Below, one piece after another: positions 1 to 7,531 of a stretch of DNA of 17,050 nucleotides (within the stretch, counting starts at the first letter, position 1; each line of letters starts with the position of its first letter). The stretch is from the NCBI GenBank assembly GCA_045592585.1, contig JAZNVB010000130.1, positions 1 through 17,050 on the forward strand. The letters run 5' to 3'. Source of the stretch: SIG440 sp045592585. Its GTDB lineage: Bacteria; Bacillota; Clostridia; Monoglobales; Monoglobaceae. The notes beneath the pieces are model-generated. The model worked only from the letters and a program-made list of their open reading frames with translations. It ran no database searches and was not told the DNA's origin. A program made the position numbers and the translations under genes.

Positions 1-112
1 CATCGAGAATGCCGCACCGTTGCTTGCTTTTTGCGAAATCGTTCTCTACCGTACCCACGTACGCCGACGAAAACGATTTCACAAAATATACCTGCGTTTT
101 TCGATGTCTTTG

Positions 113-166
113 TCAGCGTGTCGACTTTATCGACACGCTGAAAGAAGAGTGTGCACACTCTTCTTT
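113..166. repeat. two back-to-back perfect palindromes
   Basis: The first is a 12-bp stem, 113-124 pairing with 130-141, around a 5-nt loop CTTTA. The second is a 26-bp uninterrupted palindrome at 141-166 (half-site AAAGAAGAGTGTG) followed by further T residues. Either could act as a terminator for a gene outside the window, and the second ends in a T tract on the plus strand. The perfect symmetry and tandem placement also fit a dispersed intergenic hairpin repeat. Pairing is read directly from the sequence; function is unknown. Confidence 0.65.
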
Positions 167-183
167 TTGCATTATGACAGGGA

Positions 184-336
184 TTATTTTGAAGAACCCT
201 TTTTGGCAGACTTTGCCTTTTTTGCCGTTTCGTAGTATGACGGACTGTAACGGGGATGGCCCGTTGCTGAATCGTTTTTCACATCCTCAAAGGTTTCGTA
301 TGGGGTGTGACGTGTTCCTGTTGAGATAAATTTCAC
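184..336 (-). CDS. doubtful 50-aa small ORF
   Basis: This is a 50-codon frame with a GTG start at 336 preceded by GGCGAGGA, a possible ribosome binding site. The predicted peptide begins VKFISTGTRHTPYETF and ends in a lysine/alanine/serine-rich tail (KKAKSAKKGSSK). I recognise no family, membrane segment or signal peptide. It may be translated, or it may be an accidental frame inside the repeat-like left-edge region, because frames on the other strand and in another phase are equally open. A competing ATG in another frame lies at 340-342. I lean towards non-coding. Confidence 0.2.
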   Translation of the reverse strand: MKFISTGTRHTPYETFEDVKNDSATGHPRYSPSYYETAKKAKSAKKGSSK

Positions 337-409
337 CGTGCATCCTCGCCTTTCTTTTAATATATAGAAAATTTTATCCAAAAAATTTTGTTATATATAC
401 ATAATATGG

Positions 410-438
410 TTGATTTTTAGAAAAATATTCGGTATAAT
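410..438 (+). promoter_or_regulatory. sigma-A promoter for asnS
   Basis: A -35 element TTGATT (410-415) and a perfect -10 element TATAAT (433-438) are separated by 17 bp. Transcription would start near 445, leaving a leader of about 50 nt before asnS. That is too short for a T-box, and no T-box sequence is visible, so asnS here does not appear to be controlled by tRNA-sensing antitermination. Confidence 0.75.
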
Positions 439-496
439 AATAAATAGTGTATTTTTTAACAGATAATTCTGGAATTAACATAAGGACGGTTTTGAA

Positions 497-1879
497 ATGA
501 AAATTAAAGAAGTATTTTTAAAATCAAATGAATTAGGAGGACAAACCATTGCGGTCAACGGCTGGGTCAGAACCCTGCGTGCTTCAAAGAATTTTGGCTT
601 TGTTGAACTTAATGATGGCTCCTTCTTCAAAAATATTCAGGTGGTAATCGAGGACGAAAAGCTGGGTAATTTTGCCGAGCTTTGCAAGCTGAATGTTGGT
701 GCATCGCTGCGTGTTGAGGGTGTGCTGGAGCTTACCCCTGATGCAAAGCAGCCTTTTGAAATCAAGGCAACCAAAGTGATGGTAGAGGGCGAGAGCACTC
801 CAGACTATCCTTTGCAGAAAAAGCGCCACAGCTTTGAATTTTTAAGAACAATCCCTCACCTGAGAGCAAGAACAAACACCTTCTCGGCGGTTTTCCGTGT
901 TCGTTCGGTTATTGCTTATGCAATTCACAAGTTCTTTAATGAACGTGGTTTTGTTTATGTTCATACCCCGCTGATTACAGGCAGCGACTGCGAGGGTGCA
1001 GGCGAGATGTTCCGTGTTACAACTCTTGATATGGATAACCTGCCCAGAACAGAGGAGGGTGCAATTGATTACAAGCAGGACTTCTTTGGCAGAGAGACCT
1101 CTCTTACCGTAAGCGGTCAGCTTGAGGGCGAAACCTTCTCAATGACATTTGGCGATATTTATACCTTTGGCCCTACCTTCCGTGCAGAAAATTCAAACAC
1201 AACCCGACATGCGGCTGAGTTCTGGATGATTGAACCCGAAATTGCTTTTGCCGACCTTAAGGACGATATGAAGCTTGCCGAGGATATGCTGAAGTTCGTT
1301 ATCAGATATGTTCTTGATAATGCTTCCGAGGAAATGGCGTTCTTTAACAACTTTGTTGATAAGGGTCTTATTGAAAGACTTAATAATATTCTTGAAAATG
1401 AGTTTGGTCATGTAACCTATACCGAGGCTGTTGAAATTCTTAAAAACAGCGGCAAGGAATTTGAATATCCTGTTGAATGGGGTATCGACCTGCAGACCGA
1501 GCATGAGAGATATCTTACCGAAGAGGTGTTCAAAAAACCTGTGTTTGTAACAGACTATCCAAAGGAAATCAAGGCGTTTTATATGCGTCTTAACGACGAC
1601 GGCAAGACTGTTGCCGCTATGGACTGTCTTGTTCCCGGTATCGGTGAAATCATCGGCGGCAGCCAGAGAGAAGAACGTATGGATGTTCTTCTTGCCAGAA
1701 TGGAAGAAGTGGGTCTTGCAACCGAGGATTACGGACATTATCTTGACCTTCGCCGTTATGGCGGAACAAAGCACGCCGGCTTTGGACTGGGCTTTGAAAG
1801 AGCTGTTATGTACCTTACCGGCATGGGTAACATCCGTGACGTTTTGCCCTATCCACGTACAGTAAATAATCTTGGTTAA
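497..1879 (+). CDS. asnS: asparaginyl-tRNA synthetase
   Basis: This cytoplasmic class II aminoacyl-tRNA synthetase charges tRNA-Asn with asparagine using ATP. The 460-aa length is typical for bacterial AsnRS. An N-terminal OB-fold anticodon-binding domain (about residues 15-100) precedes the catalytic core. Motif 2 is visible as FRAENSNTTRHAAEFW (228-243), the AsnRS-type segment GIGEIIGGSQREE at 381-393, and motif 3 GFGLGFER at 428-435. The ATG is preceded by AAGGACGG at a good distance and lies about 50 nt from a strong promoter. The TPR gene follows after 19 nt and shares the terminator near 2645, so the two probably form one transcript. Its presence implies that Asn-tRNA is made directly, though a GatCAB route elsewhere in the genome is not excluded. 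Confidence 0.97.
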   Translation: MKIKEVFLKSNELGGQTIAVNGWVRTLRASKNFGFVELNDGSFFKNIQVVIEDEKLGNFAELCKLNVGASLRVEGVLELTPDAKQPFEIKATKVMVEGESTPDYPLQKKRHSFEFLRTIPHLRARTNTFSAVFRVRSVIAYAIHKFFNERGFVYVHTPLITGSDCEGAGEMFRVTTLDMDNLPRTEEGAIDYKQDFFGRETSLTVSGQLEGETFSMTFGDIYTFGPTFRAENSNTTRHAAEFWMIEPEIAFADLKDDMKLAEDMLKFVIRYVLDNASEEMAFFNNFVDKGLIERLNNILENEFGHVTYTEAVEILKNSGKEFEYPVEWGIDLQTEHERYLTEEVFKKPVFVTDYPKEIKAFYMRLNDDGKTVAAMDCLVPGIGEIIGGSQREERMDVLLARMEEVGLATEDYGHYLDLRRYGGTKHAGFGLGFERAVMYLTGMGNIRDVLPYPRTVNNLG

Positions 1880-1898
1880 ACAAAAGAGGTAGTGTGAA

Positions 1899-2630
1899 AT
1901 GTTTCCTATAATCACGGCGATTATTCTGGTTGTTATTCTTGTAATCATTCTGCCTGAGATACTGGCGTTTGTGGCAAAAATAAAGTTTGCCAACGGCGAC
2001 CTTAAAGCATCGCTTAAATGGTTTGCCATTGCCAACCGTTTTGGAAAGCTGGGTATTGAAAGCCTGAGGTATTATGGCTACATTCTTTTGCGTGACGGTC
2101 AGTTTGAACTTGCAAAGACGGTTCTTACCCGTGCATCCCTTGATGCAAAAAAGCCTGCGGCAAAAAAGAGGGTTAAAGCAATGCTTGCCCTTTGCGAATG
2201 GAAGTGCGGCAACCTTGACCTTGCTATCGAAATGAGTGAGGAAGCAATGGTTGATTTTGAAAACACCAATATTTATCAGAATTTGGGACTTATGTATGTT
2301 TTAAGTGGCAACGGCCATAAGGCTTTGGAGTTTAACAAAAAGGCTTATGAATATAACTCTGACGATATGGTTATTATGGATAATCTGGCAGAGTCATATG
2401 CGTTGGTTGGTGATACCGCAAAAGCCGCAGAAATATATGAAAAGCTTCTTGAAAAAGAACCCCACTTCCCCGAACCCTATTATGCATATGGTCAGATACT
2501 TTGCGATATGGGCGAAAAGGAAAGAGGTATTGAACTGATAGAACAATCTCTTGAAAAGAGGTTTACACATCTTAGCGTATTGCAAAAGGAAGATGTAGAA
2601 AAAATTCTTGAGAATGTGAAGGAAAACTAA
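1899..2630 (+). CDS. membrane-anchored TPR protein
   Basis: The 243-aa protein has one strongly hydrophobic N-terminal segment (residues about 3-26, isoleucine/valine/leucine-rich), followed by a helical repeat domain. At least three tetratricopeptide repeats are readable at about 124-157, 158-191 and 192-225, with the expected small and aromatic positions (NLGLMYVLSGNGHKAL, NLAESYALVGDTAKAA, YYAYGQILCDMGE). Weaker repeats lie at 30-110. The expected topology is a single-pass membrane anchor with a TPR scaffold that binds partner proteins. The start has AGAGGTAG upstream and lies 19 nt after asnS. No enzymatic motif is visible and the partner is unknown. Co-transcription with asnS does not by itself indicate a role in tRNA charging. 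Confidence 0.8.
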   Translation: MFPIITAIILVVILVIILPEILAFVAKIKFANGDLKASLKWFAIANRFGKLGIESLRYYGYILLRDGQFELAKTVLTRASLDAKKPAAKKRVKAMLALCEWKCGNLDLAIEMSEEAMVDFENTNIYQNLGLMYVLSGNGHKALEFNKKAYEYNSDDMVIMDNLAESYALVGDTAKAAEIYEKLLEKEPHFPEPYYAYGQILCDMGEKERGIELIEQSLEKRFTHLSVLQKEDVEKILENVKEN

Positions 2631-2644
2631 ACAGAAAAATTTGA

Positions 2645-2682
2645 AACCCCTTGGGACGTTGAGTTCCAAGGGGTTGTTTTTG
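2645..2682 (+). terminator. rho-independent terminator after the TPR gene, probably bidirectional
   Basis: A perfect 10-bp stem, AACCCCTTGG (2645-2654) with CCAAGGGGTT (2666-2675), encloses an 11-nt loop and is followed by a T-rich tract. On the minus strand the same stem is followed by TTTCAAATTTTT, so it can also stop transcripts coming from argF. It lies between two convergent operons, as expected for a shared terminator. The rest of the spacer to 2774 is AT-rich with a small GTCCGGAC palindrome at 2754-2761 and nothing else recognisable. Confidence 0.85.
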
Positions 2683-2774
2683 TGTGATTGGTTTTTACAG
2701 GACAATCTTATTATAATTTAAATTGGACATTTTCACCTTCCCGTCTTTTTGCGGTCCGGACAATTTTAACATCC

Positions 2775-3677
2775 CTATTTCATAAGTGTTACCATAACTG
2801 CCTTTTGTGCATGGAGTCGGTTTTCGGCTTCGTCAAAGATTTCGTTTGCGTGGGCTTCAAATACCTCGACGGTAATTTCTTCCTCGCGGTGTGCCGGCAA
2901 GCAGTGAAGCACCATTGCATCGGGCTTTGCCACCTTCATAAGATTGGCATTTATCTGGTAGCCCTCAAATATCTTTTTACGGTCGGCAATTTCGCTTTCC
3001 TGACCCATTGATGCCCAAACATCTGTAACCAGAATATCTGCATCCTTTGCAGCATCGGATAATGATTCGGTGCAAAGGAATTCTCCGTTTTCGGTTGCCC
3101 ATTTCATAAGGTCGCCATCAGGCTCGTAACCCTTGGGACAGGCAATTGAAAAGCTCATACCCATTTTGATTGCACCAACCATCAGGGAGTTTGCCATATT
3201 GTTGCCGTCGCCGATAAAGCACATTTTAAGGTTTTTAAAGCTGCCCTTATACTCGCGGATGGTCATAAGGTCGGCAAGGACCTGACAGGGATGACAGTAG
3301 TCGGTGAGTCCGTTTATGATGGGGATTGAGCCGTATTTTGCAAGGTCTTCAACCTCTTTTTGTGCAAAGGTTCTTATCATAATTCCGTCAAGGTAACGGG
3401 AGAGAACTCTTGCTGTATCTTCAACCGGCTCGCCTCTGCCAATCTGCAAATCGTTTGAGCTGAGAAACAGTGCATAGCCGCCAAGCTCCTGCATACCAAC
3501 TTCAAAGGAAACACGGGTTCTTGTGGATGACTTTTCAAAAATCAAACCAAGAGATTTGCCCTCAAGATGCTTGTGGGGAATTCCGTTTTTCTTTTCGTAT
3601 TTAAGTTGGTCGGCAAGGTCGAGTATTCCGGTGATTTCGTCGGGGGTAAGGTCTGAAAGTTTAAGTAAATGTTTCAT
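2775..3677 (-). CDS. argF: ornithine carbamoyltransferase
   Basis: This enzyme transfers the carbamoyl group of carbamoyl phosphate to ornithine to make citrulline, the sixth step of arginine synthesis, in the cytoplasm. The 300-aa protein carries the carbamoyl-phosphate loop STRTR (51-55), HPCQ (129-132), the nucleotide-fold-like segment FIGDGNNMANSL (154-165), the ornithine-binding SMGQE loop (223-227) and the HCLPAHR motif (258-264). The SMG loop separates it from aspartate carbamoyltransferase. Its ATG is 14 nt downstream of argD and it is the last gene of the operon before the shared terminator. A catabolic OTC (arcB) is the main alternative, but the anabolic neighbours make argF the sound call. 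argG and argH are not in the window. Confidence 0.96.
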   Translation of the reverse strand: MKHLLKLSDLTPDEITGILDLADQLKYEKKNGIPHKHLEGKSLGLIFEKSSTRTRVSFEVGMQELGGYALFLSSNDLQIGRGEPVEDTARVLSRYLDGIMIRTFAQKEVEDLAKYGSIPIINGLTDYCHPCQVLADLMTIREYKGSFKNLKMCFIGDGNNMANSLMVGAIKMGMSFSIACPKGYEPDGDLMKWATENGEFLCTESLSDAAKDADILVTDVWASMGQESEIADRKKIFEGYQINANLMKVAKPDAMVLHCLPAHREEEITVEVFEAHANEIFDEAENRLHAQKAVMVTLMK

Positions 3678-3691
3678 TTATTTGCTCCTTT

Positions 3692-4852
3692 TTATAATGA
3701 TTCGATTACTGATTTAAGTATTGCAACGCCTTTGTCAAGCTCGTCTTTGGTAATGTTAAGGGGAGGAAGAAGTCTTACCTTGTCTTTTGCGGTAAGAACA
3801 AGAAGTCCCTTTTCAAGACATTTTTTAAGGATTTCCTTGGCATCTGCCTCGGTTTCAATTCCTATCATATATCCAAGACCGCAGACGGATTTTACACCTT
3901 TGATTTCTTTAAGCTTTGCCCAGAGGTATGCGCTGTTTGCTTCAACGGTCTGTAAAAATTCATCATCAAGACGTGTAAGAACGTTTATCGCACCTGCCGC
4001 CGAGATGGGATTACCTCCAAAGGTGGAGCCGTGACTGCCTGCAGGAAGGATGTTGGCAACCTTTTCGGAAAATACCGTTGCGCCTATGGGAAGGCCGCCT
4101 GCCAGACCCTTTGCAGTTGAAAAAATGTCGGGCTTGATGCCGTAGTGCTGATGTGCGTAAAGCTTGCCTGTTCTGCCGTTGCCTGTTTGCACTTCGTCAA
4201 TTACAATCAGCATATCGTTCTCTTTTGCGATTTCCTTTGCGGCGTCAACAAATTCCTGAGTTAAGGGCAGAACACCGCCCTCGCCCTGAATAAGCTCGAA
4301 CATAATTGCGCAGCAGTTGGGGTTTGCAAGTTTTTTCAGGTCCTCGATATTGTTTGCCTCGGCATAAACAAAGCCCTCGGTAAAGGGGGTGAAGTGGTTG
4401 TGAAAAACATCCTGACCCGTTGCCGAAAGGGTGGTGATTGTTCTGCCGTGGAAGCTGTTTTTTAATGTGATAATAACGTTCTTTTCGGGGTTTTTGTCGG
4501 TGCCGTATTTGCGTGCCGCTTTGATTGCACACTCGTTTGCCTCGGCTCCCGAGTTTGAAAAGAACACCTTGCTCATACCTGTTTTTGTGCAGAGGAGCTC
4601 TGCTAAGTCGGAGCAGGGTTTTGTGTAATAATAGTTTGATGTGTGCTGAATGGTGTTAAGCTGTTTTGTAACGGCCGCAACCCAGTTGTCGTCGCAGGCA
4701 CCAAAGGTGTTTACGGCAATTCCGCTGCCAAAGTCGATATATTCCTTGCCGTCACAGTCCTGCAACGTACTGCCTTTGCCTGAAACCAGAGCAACATCCA
4801 AGCGACCATAGGTTGACATTATATAATTTTGGTCTTTTTCTTTTATGTTCAT
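3692..4852 (-). CDS. argD: acetylornithine aminotransferase
   Basis: This PLP enzyme of fold type I, class III aminotransferases, converts N-acetylglutamate semialdehyde plus glutamate to N-acetylornithine and 2-oxoglutarate. The 386-aa length fits ArgD. Visible features are the phosphate-binding SGAEANE region (101-107), FHGRT (134-138), IDEVQTGNGRTG with the PLP-ring aspartate (218-229), and the Schiff-base lysine K248 in FSTAKGLAGGLP. The start has CGAGGTG upstream and lies 19 nt after argR. In an arginine operon with ArgJ upstream, the acetylated substrate is the expected one. Some ArgD enzymes also act as succinyldiaminopimelate aminotransferase, which the sequence cannot settle. Confidence 0.96.
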   Translation of the reverse strand: MNIKEKDQNYIMSTYGRLDVALVSGKGSTLQDCDGKEYIDFGSGIAVNTFGACDDNWVAAVTKQLNTIQHTSNYYYTKPCSDLAELLCTKTGMSKVFFSNSGAEANECAIKAARKYGTDKNPEKNVIITLKNSFHGRTITTLSATGQDVFHNHFTPFTEGFVYAEANNIEDLKKLANPNCCAIMFELIQGEGGVLPLTQEFVDAAKEIAKENDMLIVIDEVQTGNGRTGKLYAHQHYGIKPDIFSTAKGLAGGLPIGATVFSEKVANILPAGSHGSTFGGNPISAAGAINVLTRLDDEFLQTVEANSAYLWAKLKEIKGVKSVCGLGYMIGIETEADAKEILKKCLEKGLLVLTAKDKVRLLPPLNITKDELDKGVAILKSVIESL

Positions 4853-4871
4853 AATACACCTCGTATTTTAA

Positions 4872-5351
4872 TCAGTTTATTGCGTTGGTGAGCTTGTCGG
4901 CAAAATGCTCTGCATCATGGGGACTGTTCATTGCAATAAATACCGTGTCGTCGCCTGCAATAACGCCTACAACCCGGTCAAAGTCAAGGGTTTCTATTGC
5001 CATTGCACAGCCCTGAGCCGAGCCGGGAATGGTTTTTACCACCACAAGATTGCCGGCACTTTGTACCGTAATTACCGCATGTGTGAGAACTGCGGCGTAA
5101 CGGGTTTTTATGTCAATGTCGGTATCCTTGCCGGGGAGTGCGTATCGGTATTTCTCGCCACGGTCGGATATTTTAATCAGCCTGAGCTCCTTTATATCAC
5201 GGGAAACCGTTGCCTGAGTGACCTTAAAGCCGTCTTCAATCAAATAGTCGGTAAGCTGCCCCTGAGTTTCGATTGCTTTTTCGGAAATAAGCCTGATTAT
5301 GGCATTATGACGGGATTTTCTTGAATCCCGCGACAAATCTTTATCCTGCAT
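4872..5351 (-). CDS. argR: arginine repressor ArgR/AhrC
   Basis: This is an arginine-responsive transcription factor that assembles as a hexamer and binds ARG-box operators. The 159-aa form begins at the ATG at 5351, which has AAAGGAG eight nt upstream. An in-frame upstream ATG at 5423 lacks a comparable site and would overlap argB. The N-terminal winged helix-turn-helix ends in the recognition region QATVSRDIKEL (46-56). The C-terminal oligomerisation and arginine-binding domain contains GDDT (133-136), whose aspartates contact arginine in the family. The gene sits 28 nt after argB and 19 nt before argD, inside the operon it probably controls, which suggests negative autoregulation through the boxes upstream of argC. 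Confidence 0.94.
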   Translation of the reverse strand: MQDKDLSRDSRKSRHNAIIRLISEKAIETQGQLTDYLIEDGFKVTQATVSRDIKELRLIKISDRGEKYRYALPGKDTDIDIKTRYAAVLTHAVITVQSAGNLVVVKTIPGSAQGCAMAIETLDFDRVVGVIAGDDTVFIAMNSPHDAEHFADKLTNAIN

Positions 5352-5379
5352 AAAGGTCACGCTCCTTTCAAAATTCTGT

Positions 5380-6234
5380 TTAAATAACCATTGTTCCGAT
5401 ACCTTCGTCGGTAAGGGTTTCAATCAGGATTGCGTGGGGTACACGGCCGTCAAGAATAAACACCTTGTGAACACCCTGGCGAATTGCATCAACACAGCAG
5501 TCGATTTTGGGAATCATTCCGCCCGAAATTATTCCTTCGCTTACAAGCTCGGGAACTTCGCTTACTTTAACAAGGGGGATAAGGGTACTCTCGTCGTCCT
5601 TGTCACGAAGAAGGCCGCGGATGTCGGTCATTGAAATCAGACACTCTGCGTTGAGAACGCCTGCAATCTTTGCCGCCGCTGTGTCGGCATTGATGTTGAA
5701 CACGTTGCCTTCGCTATCGCAACCAACTGTTGCAATAACGGGGATGTAGCCCTTTTCGATTACGTCAAGGATGGGGGTGGGGTCAACGTTTGTTACATTG
5801 CCCACATAGCCGTGAACATCGTCAAGCTGTTCTGCCTGAATCATATGTCCGTCAAGACCGCAAAGACCGATTGCTTTGCCGCCTTTTGTCTGGATGTGGT
5901 TTACCAGACTTTTGTTGATTTTGCCTGCAAGCACCATCTGCACAATGTCGATGGAGTCTTTGTCGGTAACACGAAGACCGTCGATAAATTCGGTTTTGGT
6001 GCCTGTTTTTGCAAGCATTTCCGAAATTTCGGGGCCGCCGCCGTGGATAAGCACCACCTTGATGCCAATTAGGGAAAGAAGAAGGATGTCGCCCATAACG
6101 GCTTCCTTCAGTTCCTCGTTGAGCATGGCGTTGCCGCCGTATTTGATAACAACGATTTTATTGTAGTATTTCTGAATGTAGGGCAGTGCCTCGATAAGAA
6201 TTTCGGCACGGTCTGCAATTGGGAATTTATTCAT
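5380..6234 (-). CDS. argB: N-acetylglutamate kinase
   Basis: This amino-acid kinase phosphorylates N-acetyl-L-glutamate with ATP, the committed step of arginine synthesis. In 284 aa it shows KYGGNAM (31-37, phosphate loop), HGGGPEI (64-70, substrate and phosphate binding), NINADTAAAKIA (180-191) and GGMIPKI (238-244). About 25 residues precede the first strand and form a predicted helix, and the C-terminus reads EGIGTM. Both are features of the arginine-inhibited hexameric NAGKs, so feedback inhibition by arginine is likely by inference. The start has GAAAGGAA upstream. A 63-nt gap separates it from argJ, the longest inside the operon; it holds only a weak 6-bp hairpin (6255-6270) and no obvious terminator. 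Confidence 0.96.
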   Translation of the reverse strand: MNKFPIADRAEILIEALPYIQKYYNKIVVIKYGGNAMLNEELKEAVMGDILLLSLIGIKVVLIHGGGPEISEMLAKTGTKTEFIDGLRVTDKDSIDIVQMVLAGKINKSLVNHIQTKGGKAIGLCGLDGHMIQAEQLDDVHGYVGNVTNVDPTPILDVIEKGYIPVIATVGCDSEGNVFNINADTAAAKIAGVLNAECLISMTDIRGLLRDKDDESTLIPLVKVSEVPELVSEGIISGGMIPKIDCCVDAIRQGVHKVFILDGRVPHAILIETLTDEGIGTMVI

Positions 6235-6297
6235 AAGATAGTTCCTTTCAGTTGATAAACAAAAGTTTATAAAAGATAAATGGATTTTTAAATCTTT

Positions 6298-7512
6298 TTA
6301 GGTTCTATAATCGCCGTTTATTTTAACATAATCGTAAGTCAGGTCACAGCCCCAGGCAGTTGCTTCGCCGCAGCCGTCACCAAGGTTGATGTCAATGATG
6401 ATTTCGTCTTCGGATAAAACCTTTTTTGCAAAGTCTTCGTCAAAGTCAACCCCGCTGCCGTCTTTGCAAACTGCAATCCTGCCTGCACTTGATGCAAGGT
6501 CAACCGCAACCTTGTTCACATCACATTCTGCACCGCTGTAGCCGATTGCACAAAGGATACGGCCCCAGTTGGCATCCGAGCCGAACATTGCCGCTTTGAA
6601 AAGTGAGGAGCAAACAACAGACTTTGCAATGATTTTTGCGTTTTTTGTGTCTTTTGCACCACTTACATGGCTTTCAAGAAGTTTTGATGCACCCTCGCCG
6701 TCTTTTGCAATGCTGCGGCAGAGGTAGGTTGTAACTGCTGAAAGTGCCTCACAGAAGGCATTGTAGTCGGCACCGATATTTTCAATTTTGGGGTTTTCTG
6801 CCATTCCGTTTGCAAGAACTGATACCATATCATTGGTAGAGGTGTCGCCGTCTACCGAAATCATATTAAAGGAATCCTGAATGTCGGCGCTTAATGCCTT
6901 TTGCAGCATTTCGGGGGAAATGTTTGCATCGGTGGTAACAAACACAAGCATTGTTGCCATATTGGGATGTATCATACCCGAACCCTTTGCAATACCGCCG
7001 ATATGACAGGTTTTGCCGCCAATTTCAAACTCAAAGGCGATTTCTTTTTTTCGGGTGTCGGTGGTCATAATTGCTTCTGCCGCGTCGTTGCTGCCGTCAC
7101 TGCTTAATGCTTTGGTCAGTGAGTCCATACCGTTTGCAATGGGAGTGATGTCAAGGGGCTGACCGATAACGCCTGTTGATGCAACAACCACGTCTGTTTT
7201 TGAAATGCCAGTGTGCTTTTCAACAAGCTCGCACATAGCTTCGGCAATTTCAATGCCGTTGGCGTTACAGGTGTTGGCGTTGCCGCTGTTGCAGATAATT
7301 GCCTGAGCATAGCCGTTGGCAATGTTATCCTTTGTTACATATATAGGTGCGCCTTTTACAAGATTCTGTGTGTATGTACTTGCGGCTGCTGCCTGTGTTT
7401 CGCTGATAATCAGCGCTAAATCCTTTTTTGTCTTGTTTTTGCGTATTCCTGCATGTATGCCGCTTGCCTTAAAGCCCTTTGCTGCACAAATTCCGCCGTT
7501 TATCTGTTTCAT
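6298..7512 (-). CDS. argJ: glutamate N-acetyltransferase / amino-acid acetyltransferase (ArgJ)
   Basis: ArgJ moves the acetyl group from N-acetylornithine to glutamate, recycling it, and in many bacteria also makes N-acetylglutamate from acetyl-CoA. I start it at the ATG at 7512, which has AGAAAGGAA upstream, giving 404 aa. A longer in-frame start at 7605 would run into argC. The family motif KGSGMIHPNMATML is at 176-189. Self-cleavage between A186 and T187 would give alpha and beta chains, with Thr187 as nucleophile. The N-terminal part has STGVIGQPLD (112-121) as expected. With no argA or argE in the window, the pathway here appears cyclic. Whether this ArgJ is monofunctional or bifunctional cannot be read with certainty. 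Confidence 0.95.
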   Translation of the reverse strand: MKQINGGICAAKGFKASGIHAGIRKNKTKKDLALIISETQAAAASTYTQNLVKGAPIYVTKDNIANGYAQAIICNSGNANTCNANGIEIAEAMCELVEKHTGISKTDVVVASTGVIGQPLDITPIANGMDSLTKALSSDGSNDAAEAIMTTDTRKKEIAFEFEIGGKTCHIGGIAKGSGMIHPNMATMLVFVTTDANISPEMLQKALSADIQDSFNMISVDGDTSTNDMVSVLANGMAENPKIENIGADYNAFCEALSAVTTYLCRSIAKDGEGASKLLESHVSGAKDTKNAKIIAKSVVCSSLFKAAMFGSDANWGRILCAIGYSGAECDVNKVAVDLASSAGRIAVCKDGSGVDFDEDFAKKVLSEDEIIIDINLGDGCGEATAWGCDLTYDYVKINGDYRT

Positions 7513-7531
7513 AATGTATTTCCTTTCTGTA

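Larger units (their letters stand above)
1..409. other. gene-poor left-edge region
   Basis: I find no convincing conserved gene here. The stretch contains two adjacent perfect palindromes (113-166), a 9-bp inverted repeat GAAATCGTT (35-43) / AACGATTTC (72-80), and short open frames on both strands that read through the palindromes, as is common in repeat DNA. A minus-strand frame is still open at base 1 (codons from about position 128 leftward), so the edge of a further gene or element outside the window cannot be excluded. From about 340 the sequence becomes very AT-rich and leads into the asnS promoter. Confidence 0.5.

Noticed and set aside
9..329. 106-codon plus-strand frame at the left edge
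   Set aside because: No family resemblance and no clear ribosome binding site, and it runs through two perfect palindromes. It is better explained as an accidental frame in repeat-like DNA.
374..382. DnaA-box-like TTATCCAAA, and a weaker one at 13160-13168
   Set aside because: These are isolated single sites with one and two mismatches, far from each other. A functional origin needs a cluster.
410..496. Possible T-box leader for asnS
   Set aside because: The leader is only about 50 nt and has no T-box sequence or specifier stem.
1193..2035. 280-codon open frame on the minus strand across asnS and the start of the TPR gene
   Set aside because: It is antisense to a highly conserved synthetase, has no recognisable domain, and is a by-product of the codon use of asnS.
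6255..6270. ATAAAC/GTTTAT hairpin between argJ and argB as a terminator
   Set aside because: It has only six A/T-rich base pairs and no T tract on the minus strand, so it is too weak to split the operon.
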